A DNA stretch of 64,000 nucleotides from a bacterium (GTDB lineage Bacteria; Actinomycetota; Acidimicrobiia; Spongiisociales; ZC4RG35): the NCBI GenBank assembly GCA_028824015.1, contig JAPPFC010000017.1, positions 1-64,000 of the forward strand, written 5' to 3'. The notes below the pieces were generated by a model that did no database searches, had not been told where the DNA came from, and saw nothing but the letters and a program-made list of their open reading frames with translations. Below, piece after piece: positions 1 to 7,533 of this stretch. How positions within the stretch are numbered: the first letter of the stretch is position 1; each line of letters opens with the position of its first letter. The position numbers and the translations under genes were made by a program.

Positions 1-55
1 ATCTCACCCGACGGAGTAGCCTCCTCACCACCCGGCCCCTGAGTAACCGGCGCCA
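1..55. repeat. 55-base direct repeat, copy A
   Basis: Bases 1-55 are identical to 1012-1066, and the copies diverge at the next base. The spacing of 1011 bases is exactly 337 codons, so both copies encode the same linker in the same frame of the binding-protein gene. Confidence 0.95.
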
Positions 56-1256
56 TCGGCGCGGACTCACCGAGTGCTTCCATGACTTCTGCGGGTGGGT
101 CGGTGGCGAGTGACCGCCGGTAGGCGTCCACGATGTTGTCGGCGGTGACCTTGATAGCCGGCACCACCGTGAACGCAGGCGCGTCCTTGCCCAACAGCCC
201 GTAAGCGCCTTCCAGCGCCATGGTCCGTCCCAGCTCGTAGGCCTCATCCGCCGCGATACCCACGACGTTCCCGCCTTCCACCAGGTCCAGCGAGACATTG
301 GTGTCCAGATCCAGGGTCACCACCGCCACATCCGAAGCGCCCGCCGCCCGCAAGGCAGCCAACACCCCGTCAGCCGGACCAGCCGACCACGGCGCATAGA
401 TCCCATCCAGATCAGGATTCCGGGTCAACAACGCCGAAGCGATCTCCTCAGCAGCAGCCGGATCAGCCAACCCCTGCTCAGAGACAATCTCAATACCCGG
501 ATAACGCTCCGCTATCCAAGTCTTGAACGCCTGATCACGCTGGTTCGTCACGTAATAGGCAGCGTCATGGAAGATGAAACCCACCTTCCCCGAGCCACCC
601 AACGCATCAGCCAACAGATCAGCAGCCGCCATACCCATCGCAGCCAGATCATCGGTCACCACCCCCACATAGTCAACACCATGCACATAACCCTCGGGCA
701 CATTGCTCAAGAACACCAACTGCACACCGGCATCAACCGCAGGACGGAACGCCTCCGCGCCCGACACCGGATCGATCACCAAACTGACAATGATGTCAGG
801 ATCCTGCGCCAACACAGTCTCCACATCATTGGCCTGCTGAGCAGCATCGAACTGCGCATTGGTCTCAGCGATCACCTCAACACCCAACTCCGCGAAAGCA
901 TCCCGAGCGCCCTGGCTCACCGCATCAGTGAACGCACCCGCCGTATGCCACAACAAAGCCGCCGTGTACCCCCCAGACTGCACCTCCGCAATCTCATCAC
1001 CACTCAAACCAATCTCACCCGACGGAGTAGCCTCCTCACCACCCGGCCCCTGAGTAACCGGCGCCACGGGTTCAGTTGGAGCTTGTGTCGTAGCAGGCGC
1101 CTGGGTAGTGGTGGCTGCGGCTGATGCCTGGGTAGTGGTGGTTTCCTCCTCGGCGTCGCCGCAAGCCGCCGCAACCAGGCTGAGCACTGCCACCAGACCG
1201 GTGACGAGCCACAGGGCGGACGTATTGCGTCTGAGGTTCATGGTTCTTTTTTTCAT
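1..1256 (-). CDS. ribose-type ABC transporter substrate-binding lipoprotein, 3' end outside the window
   Basis: This is a surface-anchored binding protein of the periplasmic-binding-protein 4 (RbsB-like) family and probably delivers a sugar or similar ligand to an ABC importer whose other genes would lie beyond the left edge. The start at 1256 has a strong AGGAGG ribosome site and overlaps the M20 peptidase stop by four bases. The N-terminus is MKKRTMNL, a hydrophobic stretch, then a lipobox ending LVAAAC, followed by a Thr/Ala/Pro linker. One full binding domain follows and ends near VTADNIVDAYRRSL. The linker text APVTQGPGGEEATPSGEI then appears a second time and the frame stays open to base 1, so a second domain may follow. 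T- and G-ending codons (GAT, GGT, TTG) dominate between about 400 and 1066, unlike the rest of the gene. The ligand is unknown. Confidence 0.85.
   Translation of the reverse strand, partial: MKKRTMNLRRNTSALWLVTGLVAVLSLVAAACGDAEEETTTTQASAAATTTQAPATTQAPTEPVAPVTQGPGGEEATPSGEIGLSGDEIAEVQSGGYTAALLWHTAGAFTDAVSQGARDAFAELGVEVIAETNAQFDAAQQANDVETVLAQDPDIIVSLVIDPVSGAEAFRPAVDAGVQLVFLSNVPEGYVHGVDYVGVVTDDLAAMGMAAADLLADALGGSGKVGFIFHDAAYYVTNQRDQAFKTWIAERYPGIEIVSEQGLADPAAAEEIASALLTRNPDLDGIYAPWSAGPADGVLAALRAAGASDVAVVTLDLDTNVSLDLVEGGNVVGIAADEAYELGRTMALEGAYGLLGKDAPAFTVVPAIKVTADNIVDAYRRSLATDPPAEVMEALGESAPMAPVTQGPGGEEATPSGE
1012..1066. repeat. 55-base direct repeat, copy B
   Basis: Second exact copy of the 55-base repeat, encoding the linker just after the lipoprotein signal. 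The repeat length equals a common de Bruijn assembly k-mer, so it may mark either a true tandem domain duplication or a graph-resolved contig end. Confidence 0.95.
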
Positions 1257-2518
1257 GGTTCCTCCTTTTCTGTTGGTTCCTCGATCCCGCACCACGCCGC
1301 AATGAAGTACGCCAGGGTCCGGGTTACAGAGACGAATTGGTCGATCGGCAGTCGTTCGAAAGGCGTATGGCAGGTGGCGATGTCGCCTGCCGCGAAGTAG
1401 ACGCCCGGAATGCCGGCTGCACGGAGAAGCGGCTTCTCCGACCAGTAGGGAGCCCCTTCGATCCGGGGAGGGCGGCCGGTGATCCGCCGGACGGCGCTCG
1501 CCAACTCGGACACCGCCGGATGATCGGCTGGGATCTCGTCCGGCGTGCCTCCCACGGGATGGTCCCTCGACGCGGAGAAGACCACCTCGCGCTTGACCCC
1601 GAACTGCTCGGAGACCCGCTCTGTGATGTCGCCGAGAGCCGCAGTGTCAAGGTCGTCGCCGGGCAGAAGCTTCTGGATGAGCGACAGCCGGATTTGGCCG
1701 GGCACCGCGATGTTGCCGCCCGACTCCACACCGGTGACCAGGAGAAACCGCTCCCCCAGCAGTGGATGGGGCTCTCCCGCCCGCAGCGTCCGGTCGTGAT
1801 CCCACAAGTCGCTCAACAAGGCGTGTCCGGCCCTGAGCGCGTCCACCCCCAGTTCCGGAGTGCCGAAATAGGCCGACTTTCCCACCAGGGTGAGATCGGC
1901 GATCAAAAAACCCATCTGTGCCGTGTAGATCGCGCCGGTTGTGGGCTCGGTGTAGATCGCAAAGTCAGGCGCTCTCCGGTTCGCTTCCGACAACTCCTTC
2001 ACCGCTGCCCGCATCCCTAGGGACAGTCCGCTCCCGGGCTGGCCGGACTCCTCGTCGCAGACGAACAATCCGGTCACCGACCCCGCCAGCCGGTATCCCG
2101 CTCGCTGGACCGCGCGGAGCGCTTCGATGGCCGAACAGATCCCTCCCTTCTGGTCGGTCACTCCCCGGCCCCATATCTCCCCGTCGATGACGTGCGCCCC
2201 GAACGGATCGGCCCGGTCGGTGCCTGCCCACTCCTGGGTCCAGTCATCCGCATGGACCGTGTCGAGGTGCCCCGCCACCACCAACGACCGGCCTCCACCG
2301 TCGGGATTTCCGGCGCGGGCATGGACATTGGGCCGTCCAGGCTCCACCTCTACCAGGCTGACTTCGTTCCATCCGCCTTCTTCCAGCCGGTCCCTCACCC
2401 ACTCTGCGATGGCCGCCTCGCCGGGCGTGATGCTGGGAATCCTCACCGCCTCCCTGACCAGGCTCACCAGGGCGTTCTCGTCGACCGCCGCAGCCACGGA
2501 GGCGGCATGTTCTGTCAT
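1253..2518 (-). CDS. M20-family metallopeptidase / deacylase
   Basis: A zinc-dependent hydrolase of the ArgE/DapE/CPG2 group that cleaves an amide bond in a small peptide or N-acyl amino acid; the substrate cannot be told. Family landmarks are visible: GHLDTVHADDW near residue 90 (metal His-Asp), WGRGVTDQKGG with the bridging Asp, CDEESGQPGSG with the catalytic Glu pair, and a late His in ATCHTPFE. Length is about 421 residues, normal for the family. The start at 2518 is chosen because it forms an ATGA overlap with the upstream ROK gene. The reading frame stays open upstream but that part lies inside the ROK gene. It overlaps the binding-protein start downstream in the same way, so the three genes form one coupled unit, probably for uptake and breakdown of the regulator's inducer. 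Confidence 0.88.
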   Translation of the reverse strand: MTEHAASVAAAVDENALVSLVREAVRIPSITPGEAAIAEWVRDRLEEGGWNEVSLVEVEPGRPNVHARAGNPDGGGRSLVVAGHLDTVHADDWTQEWAGTDRADPFGAHVIDGEIWGRGVTDQKGGICSAIEALRAVQRAGYRLAGSVTGLFVCDEESGQPGSGLSLGMRAAVKELSEANRRAPDFAIYTEPTTGAIYTAQMGFLIADLTLVGKSAYFGTPELGVDALRAGHALLSDLWDHDRTLRAGEPHPLLGERFLLVTGVESGGNIAVPGQIRLSLIQKLLPGDDLDTAALGDITERVSEQFGVKREVVFSASRDHPVGGTPDEIPADHPAVSELASAVRRITGRPPRIEGAPYWSEKPLLRAAGIPGVYFAAGDIATCHTPFERLPIDQFVSVTRTLAYFIAAWCGIEEPTEKEEP

Positions 2519-3720
2519 CGTTCGCTCCGCCGTCCCAGCCGCTTCACAACCAGCGAACTGCGCACCTTGGCGAGCGCGGTGGAGATAGCGCCCAGAAACG
2601 CGGCCCGGCCCCCCAAGGTGGAGGGCGCCATCTCGGGTATGACGGTCAGGTAGCGGCCGATCCGGGCGCGCACCGCATCGACGAATATGGGATTCGATCC
2701 CACCCCTCCGCCGAACACCACCAGGGTTGGATCGTTCACCCAGCAGAAATAGGAGGTGGCGAAGGCAACGGCGTCGGCCGCGATGTCGAGGGCCGCGGTG
2801 GCCGCCTCGTCCCCTCGGGCCGCGGCGGAGAATATGGCCGGAACGTCGGCGTCTCCTTCCAGGCCGGTACGCCACCCCGCCTCCACCGAACGGTGAAACA
2901 GCTTTCTGATGGCAGGCGCCGAAGCGACGTCCTCCAGGGTGAGGGCGTGAAACACCTCGCCGCCCACCCGAGGCAGCTTGACCGATCCGATCTCGCCCGC
3001 CGCTCCGTGGGCGCCCCGGTACAGCGCGCCTTCCATCACCATCCCCATACCGATTCCCGTGCCGATGGAGATGGCCGCGAAATCCTTTGTTCCTTTACCG
3101 GCCATCTCGTTGGCCTCCCCGACCGTGGCCAGGTTCACGTCGTTCTCTATGGTCACCTCTACCCCGAGCCGGTCCGACAGTTCCGCCCTGATCGGCAGGT
3201 CGACGAACCCGGGGAGGTTGGGGGCCATTTCCACCCGGTCGTGGGTGGGTCGATAGACGCCGGGAACTCCCATGCAGGCTGCTTCCAGCCTCGATCCCCG
3301 CTCGCCCAAGCTTTCCAGCAGACCCCGGGTGGCGTTCACCACTGCGTTCACCGCCGCCACCGCGTCAGCCGGAGTCCGGATCTGCTCGGCGGCTATCACC
3401 TCCCCCAGCAGGTCGGCGACCCCGATGATCGTCTTGGTAGCGCCCATATCGACTCCCACCACGAGCGCTGCATCGGCCACCAGTTCGTAGGAAGCAGCCG
3501 GCCGGCCGATCCGACCCTGGGGCTGGGCCGAGGGATTGCACCTGACCACCCCGGCATCTTCGAGGTCCAGCACCAACGTGTTCACCGTGGGTTTGGACAA
3601 CCCGGTGAGGCGGGCGATCTCTGCGCGGGAGATGGGTTTGGTCCCGGCTTCCACGAACCGGTCGAACACCACTTGGCCGTTACGCAGCCGGAGCATCCCG
3701 GATCCCGACTCCTCAAGCAT
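2515..3720 (-). CDS. ROK-family transcriptional regulator
   Basis: A NagC/XylR-type repressor or ROK kinase-like regulator. An N-terminal winged helix-turn-helix (about residues 20-60, with PISRAEIARLTGLSKPTVN) is followed by the ROK fold with GVDMGATKTIIGVAD and SIGTGIGMGMV. The usual ROK zinc cluster (CxCGxxGC after HGAAGEIG) is absent: that stretch reads VGGEVFHALTLEDV with no cysteines. The start at 3720 follows AAGGAG ten bases upstream; the open frame extends 17 codons further but with a worse context. It is first in an operon with an M20 hydrolase and an ABC binding protein, so control of that operon by its substrate is the likely role. Autoregulation is suggested by a repeated AT-rich site just upstream. 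Confidence 0.88.
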   Translation of the reverse strand: MLEESGSGMLRLRNGQVVFDRFVEAGTKPISRAEIARLTGLSKPTVNTLVLDLEDAGVVRCNPSAQPQGRIGRPAASYELVADAALVVGVDMGATKTIIGVADLLGEVIAAEQIRTPADAVAAVNAVVNATRGLLESLGERGSRLEAACMGVPGVYRPTHDRVEMAPNLPGFVDLPIRAELSDRLGVEVTIENDVNLATVGEANEMAGKGTKDFAAISIGTGIGMGMVMEGALYRGAHGAAGEIGSVKLPRVGGEVFHALTLEDVASAPAIRKLFHRSVEAGWRTGLEGDADVPAIFSAAARGDEAATAALDIAADAVAFATSYFCWVNDPTLVVFGGGVGSNPIFVDAVRARIGRYLTVIPEMAPSTLGGRAAFLGAISTALAKVRSSLVVKRLGRRSER

Positions 3721-3796
3721 CTGCGGATGTCTCCTTCGTTTCCATTCGCCGGTTCCCTGCACTCGCTGCAACTGGCTCCCGCCTGGTCTGGAAAGG

Positions 3797-3847
3797 AGTG
3801 TATGTGCGCTAGCCCCTATTTGTCAAACACTTTTACTAAATACTTTT
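3797..3847 (-). promoter_or_regulatory. predicted promoter and operator of the ROK operon
   Basis: On the minus strand TTGACA (3826-3821) is followed after 18 bases by TACACT (3802-3797). Just upstream, two near-identical 10-mers, AAACACTTTT (3825-3834) and AAATACTTTT (3838-3847, plus-strand reading), repeat with a 13-base period in otherwise GC-rich DNA and overlap the -35 box. The position suits a repressor operator, plausibly for the ROK protein itself (inference). Confidence 0.6.
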
Positions 3848-3995
3848 GCCACTCTTTCATTCGCCAAATGGGACACCGACTCACCCCGGCAGGAGCGCAG
3901 TCGGGGGCCACCGGGAGCCGGGGCGTTCATCGTGCGGTCGGTCCCGGAGTGCGCCTAGAATTTGCCCTACGGATCCAAGACCCAAGGAGAAAATC

Positions 3996-4691
3996 ATGAC
4001 GACATCCGGACGCGGCGGGCGGGTTCTGGTCGGGCTGGCTCTGGTGATCATCGGAGGGGCCTTCCTGGTCGGAAACCTCACCGACTGGGAGATCCCCTGG
4101 GCAAGCTGGTGGCCGGTGTTCATCATCGCCGCGGGCATCTGGAACTTGAGGCCGAAATCCTGGCTTTCGGGACTGTTCATAACCGCCCTGGGGGTGTTCT
4201 TCCTTCTGAGCACATTGGACGTCTGGGATTACTCCATCGGGGACATCTGGAGGTTCTGGCCGGTCATCCTGATCCTGGTCGGAGCGCGAATCCTCTTCTG
4301 GCGCAGGAAGAAGCGCTCCCGGCGTGATCCACAATACGTCAGCGACGAATCCGTCCCCGGAGAAGTGAACGTCACCTCCGTTTTCGGATCGGCCAGCCGT
4401 AAAGTGACCGATCGGAACGTGTCGGGGGGTCAGATAGTCTCGATATTCGGCTCCACAAAGATCAATCTGGCCGACGCAGGCCTGGCGGATGGCGGGGCCA
4501 CCCTGGACGTGTCAGCGGTGTTCGGCGGCGCCGAGTTCCGCGTCCCTCCCAACTGGGACGTCGCCATACAGACCACGAACTTCCTGGGCGGGGTGGAGGA
4601 CAAGCGGTCCAGGCCTCCGGCCGGCGCTTCCGGCGATCGCCTGACGCTTACCGGGGTGTGCCTGTTCGGCGGTATCGAGGTGGAGTCCTGA
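3996..4691 (+). CDS. LiaF-like membrane protein (DUF5668 plus LiaF C-terminal domain)
   Basis: A 231-residue integral membrane protein. Roughly residues 8-100 hold four hydrophobic segments typical of the LiaI/LiaF N-terminal membrane domain (for example LVGLALVIIGGAFLVGNL), then a basic stop-transfer stretch WRRKKRSRR. The C-terminal half carries repeated VxSVFGS / VSAVFGG strands of the cell-wall-active antibiotics response (LiaF-C) domain. In Firmicutes LiaF tunes a cell-envelope stress two-component system; no such system is visible here, so only a membrane-associated envelope role can be suggested. The start at 3996 is preceded by AAGGAG. An open frame extends upstream to 3846 but without a ribosome site and into the ROK promoter. 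Confidence 0.8.
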   Translation: MTTSGRGGRVLVGLALVIIGGAFLVGNLTDWEIPWASWWPVFIIAAGIWNLRPKSWLSGLFITALGVFFLLSTLDVWDYSIGDIWRFWPVILILVGARILFWRRKKRSRRDPQYVSDESVPGEVNVTSVFGSASRKVTDRNVSGGQIVSIFGSTKINLADAGLADGGATLDVSAVFGGAEFRVPPNWDVAIQTTNFLGGVEDKRSRPPAGASGDRLTLTGVCLFGGIEVES

Positions 4692-4694
4692 GCC

Positions 4695-6671
4695 TCAGGC
4701 TCTCCCGATCCCCAGCTTGTTGAGGAAGGCGCTGTTGTCGGGCTCTCGGCCCAAGAAAGCGCGGAGCGTCTCGATGGCGTCGCGGGAGCCGCCCACCTCG
4801 AGCACCTCGCGGCGGTAGTCCATTCCCACCTCCGGGTTGGCGATGCCTTCTTCCTCGAAACGCCGCCACATGTCGTCGCCGAAGACCTCCGACCACAGGT
4901 ACCCGTAATAGCCCGCGTCGTACCCGGCCATGAGGTGGCCGAAACTGGCCGGCGAGAAGGTCCCCTCCTGCAGGGGGAATAGGGAGACCTCATTGGAACG
5001 CGCCAGTATCTCGTCGATGTCCTTTTCGGGTTCGGGACCATGCAGAGCCATGTCCAGCAAACCGAAGCTGGCCTGGCGAAGCTTGGAGATGGCGATGTTC
5101 AGCAGCTTGGCGCCCGTCAGTTTCTCCAACAGGTCGGCGGGGAGGGGCTCTCCACTCTGGTGATGGAACGCGAACCGGGCCAGGATCTCGGGTTGCCAGG
5201 TCCAGTTCTCCATGATCTGGCTCGCTGCCTCCACGAAATCCCACTCCGTGGTCGATCCGGAGAAGCGGCCGGATTCGGCGCGGGTGAGGACCTGGTGGAG
5301 TATGTGGCCGAACTCATGAAAGAGGGTCAGCACCTCCGAATGCTGCAGAAGGGCGGGGTTTCCCTCCGACGGCGGCGTGAAGTTGGCCACTATCGCCGAA
5401 CGGGGTCTCTGATAGGAGCCGTCGGGTCGGCGGCGGCCCTTCACCAGGGTGAAGGCGGCGGCATGGCTGAACTTCCCCTCCCTGGGGAACAGGTCCATGT
5501 GGAAGTTGGACATGTGCTCTCCGGACGCCTTGTCGAAGACCGCGTAGGTGATCACGTCCTCGTGCCACACGGGCGCCTCCACCCGTTGGTACTCGACGCC
5601 GAACATCTCTCCGGTCAGATCCAGCATCCCCTCTAACACCCGGTCGAGCGGGAAGTACCCGGCCACTTCCATCTGGTCGACCCCGTACTCGGTCCGGCGA
5701 ATCCGATTGTCGTAGTACCTCCAGTCCCAAGACTGCACGGGACCCTGCTCGCCATCCGACTCCAGCATCTCCGCTATGCGGGCCACTTCTCGGCGCCCCG
5801 CCTCCTGGAGCGGTTCCAGTAGCAGGTCATAGAAGCCCTCCACCGTCTCGGGAGTCTTGGCCATCCGCTCGGAGAGTCGGTGATGGGCCCAGGAGGGCTC
5901 GCCGAACAGCGTGGCGATCTCCATCCGGATGGCCACCGCCTCCTCGAGGATCGGTCGATTGCTCTCCACCGCCCGATTGCTGAATTTCTTCGCCAAGCAT
6001 TGCCGCAGGTCTCTTCGACTGGCGTTCTCCATGAACGGGACCACATGGGGATAGGCCATCGTCACCCGGAGCCTTCCCTCCTCATCGGCGGGGGGCAACG
6101 AGTCGATGTAGATGTCAGGCAGGCCCTCCAGGTCCTCACGGGTGACCTCCAGGGCGTCTTCGTACTCGGCGATGTTCCGGGCGAAGGCCACTCCCAGCTC
6201 GATCATTCGGGCGGACAACTCCTTTACGCGAGCCTGTGAGTCGGCAGGTAGGTGGTGTCCCGCCTTCTTGAGATCGCGGCGCACGAAGTCGAGATAGCGG
6301 GCGTGCTCGCCGGTGAGCTTCCCGGCCTGCTCGGTGGACCGAAACGCCTCCACCGCCTGATGCAGCCCGGGGTCGAAGGCCAGGTCGGTGTGCCACTTGG
6401 AGATTCTCTCCGAACAGGCGTGCCCCGCTGCCCTGACTTCGGGGTCGGTGTGCACGTACCCCATGAAACCGGCTTCGCCAAAGGCCCGGGAGAGCACCTC
6501 CTCCACCTCTTCCAGGGGAGCCAGGGTGTTGCCGTAGGTCCGGGGAGAGCCGGCATTCAACACCTCCGACCGCAACCGTTCCGCTTCGTCGATGGCGCGC
6601 GACGCGGTCTCCTCTATGACCGGAACGGTGATCGCCGTGTAGTCGAATATCTCTTCTGCGTGATTACCCAT
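4695..6671 (-). CDS. M3-family oligoendopeptidase / dipeptidyl carboxypeptidase
   Basis: A cytosolic zinc peptidase of the thimet oligopeptidase/Dcp/PrlC family that trims short peptides. The HEFGHILH zinc motif is at residues 452-459, and the downstream Glu ligand lies in the expected WDFVEAASQ stretch. The C-terminal GYDAGYYGYLWSEVF segment supplies the conserved tyrosines. At 658 residues it is full length. The start is preceded by GGAGAAG. It is transcribed with or just after the inositol-monophosphatase-family gene (18-base gap) and converges with the LiaF-like gene, with only three bases between their ends. Confidence 0.93.
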   Translation of the reverse strand: MGNHAEEIFDYTAITVPVIEETASRAIDEAERLRSEVLNAGSPRTYGNTLAPLEEVEEVLSRAFGEAGFMGYVHTDPEVRAAGHACSERISKWHTDLAFDPGLHQAVEAFRSTEQAGKLTGEHARYLDFVRRDLKKAGHHLPADSQARVKELSARMIELGVAFARNIAEYEDALEVTREDLEGLPDIYIDSLPPADEEGRLRVTMAYPHVVPFMENASRRDLRQCLAKKFSNRAVESNRPILEEAVAIRMEIATLFGEPSWAHHRLSERMAKTPETVEGFYDLLLEPLQEAGRREVARIAEMLESDGEQGPVQSWDWRYYDNRIRRTEYGVDQMEVAGYFPLDRVLEGMLDLTGEMFGVEYQRVEAPVWHEDVITYAVFDKASGEHMSNFHMDLFPREGKFSHAAAFTLVKGRRRPDGSYQRPRSAIVANFTPPSEGNPALLQHSEVLTLFHEFGHILHQVLTRAESGRFSGSTTEWDFVEAASQIMENWTWQPEILARFAFHHQSGEPLPADLLEKLTGAKLLNIAISKLRQASFGLLDMALHGPEPEKDIDEILARSNEVSLFPLQEGTFSPASFGHLMAGYDAGYYGYLWSEVFGDDMWRRFEEEGIANPEVGMDYRREVLEVGGSRDAIETLRAFLGREPDNSAFLNKLGIGRA

Positions 6672-6689
6672 AACTTCTCCAAGAGTCGT

Positions 6690-7487
6690 TCAGCCGACCG
6701 CTCCGGCCAGCACCTTGCCAAACTGTTCATGAACCGACCCGTTGGTGGCTATCACCAGGGATCCGTCCAAGGGGACCCTCCCTCCGTCCAGGCCGGTTAC
6801 CTTTCCCCCCGCCTCCTCGACCATGAGAATCCCCGCAGCCATGTCCCAGACCGCCAGTCCCTGCTCCCAGAAGGCGTCGAATCGGCCCGCCGCCACGTAG
6901 CAGAAATCCAACGCCGCCGAACCCCGCCGCCGAATTCCCTGGCACTCGGCCAGCACCGCCCCCACCAACGCCGCATATTCCCCGGCGCGTTCTCGGCGGT
7001 CGTAGGGAAACCCGGTTCCCACCAGGGCCTGGGAGAGCACAGCCTGGGAGCTGACCGATATCGGCTGGGAGTTGAGCCAGGCTCCCTCCCCGCGCACCGC
7101 GGTGAACTCCTCACCGTGTACGGCTTCGATGACCACTCCCACCAGGGGGTCCCCATCCTCCCAGAGCGCCAGGGAGACGCTCACCGGCGCCAATCCGTGT
7201 ATGAAATTAACCGTCCCGTCCAGGGGATCGATTATCCACGCCCGACCTCGGGGCGGGAGGACCCCACCCTCTTCCTCTCCCACCACCTCGTCGCAGGGAC
7301 GGTGCGTCGTGAGCATCCGCCGGACTTCGGCTTCCACCCGACGATCGACTTCGGTAACCGGATCCACCTCTCCCTTGAACTCGACCTCGGCGCTCTTTCC
7401 CAAGGCTTCCCTCAACAGGGTCGCAGCGCGGCGAGCCGCGGCCATGGCCAGGTCCAGATCGCTCGAACCGCGGCCATCGTATTTCAC
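6690..7487 (-). CDS. inositol monophosphatase family phosphatase
   Basis: A Mg-dependent phosphatase of the IMPase/HisN/FBPase superfamily. The metal-binding signature IDPLDGTVNFIHG and the second signature WDMAAGILMVEEAGG are intact, as is the acidic pair in GEEEGG. Actinobacterial members hydrolyse inositol-phosphate, histidinol-phosphate or related esters; sequence alone does not choose. I take GTG 7487 as the start because an upstream extension would overlap the divergent lnt-like gene; the weak GAAGG upstream makes this start uncertain, and ATG 7445 is an alternative. About 265 residues, normal for the family. Confidence 0.85.
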   Translation of the reverse strand: MKYDGRGSSDLDLAMAAARRAATLLREALGKSAEVEFKGEVDPVTEVDRRVEAEVRRMLTTHRPCDEVVGEEEGGVLPPRGRAWIIDPLDGTVNFIHGLAPVSVSLALWEDGDPLVGVVIEAVHGEEFTAVRGEGAWLNSQPISVSSQAVLSQALVGTGFPYDRRERAGEYAALVGAVLAECQGIRRRGSAALDFCYVAAGRFDAFWEQGLAVWDMAAGILMVEEAGGKVTGLDGGRVPLDGSLVIATNGSVHEQFGKVLAGAVG

Positions 7488-7533
7488 CCGGCACAGAATA
7501 CCTTCGCCAGGTACGGGGTAGCCTCTCCGGTAG

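Noticed and set aside
567-1124. Long plus-strand open frames opposite the binding-protein gene
   Set aside because: They mirror a coding strand with strong family similarity, ribosome site and lipobox; the opposite frames have low-complexity His/Arg-rich text and no ribosome site.
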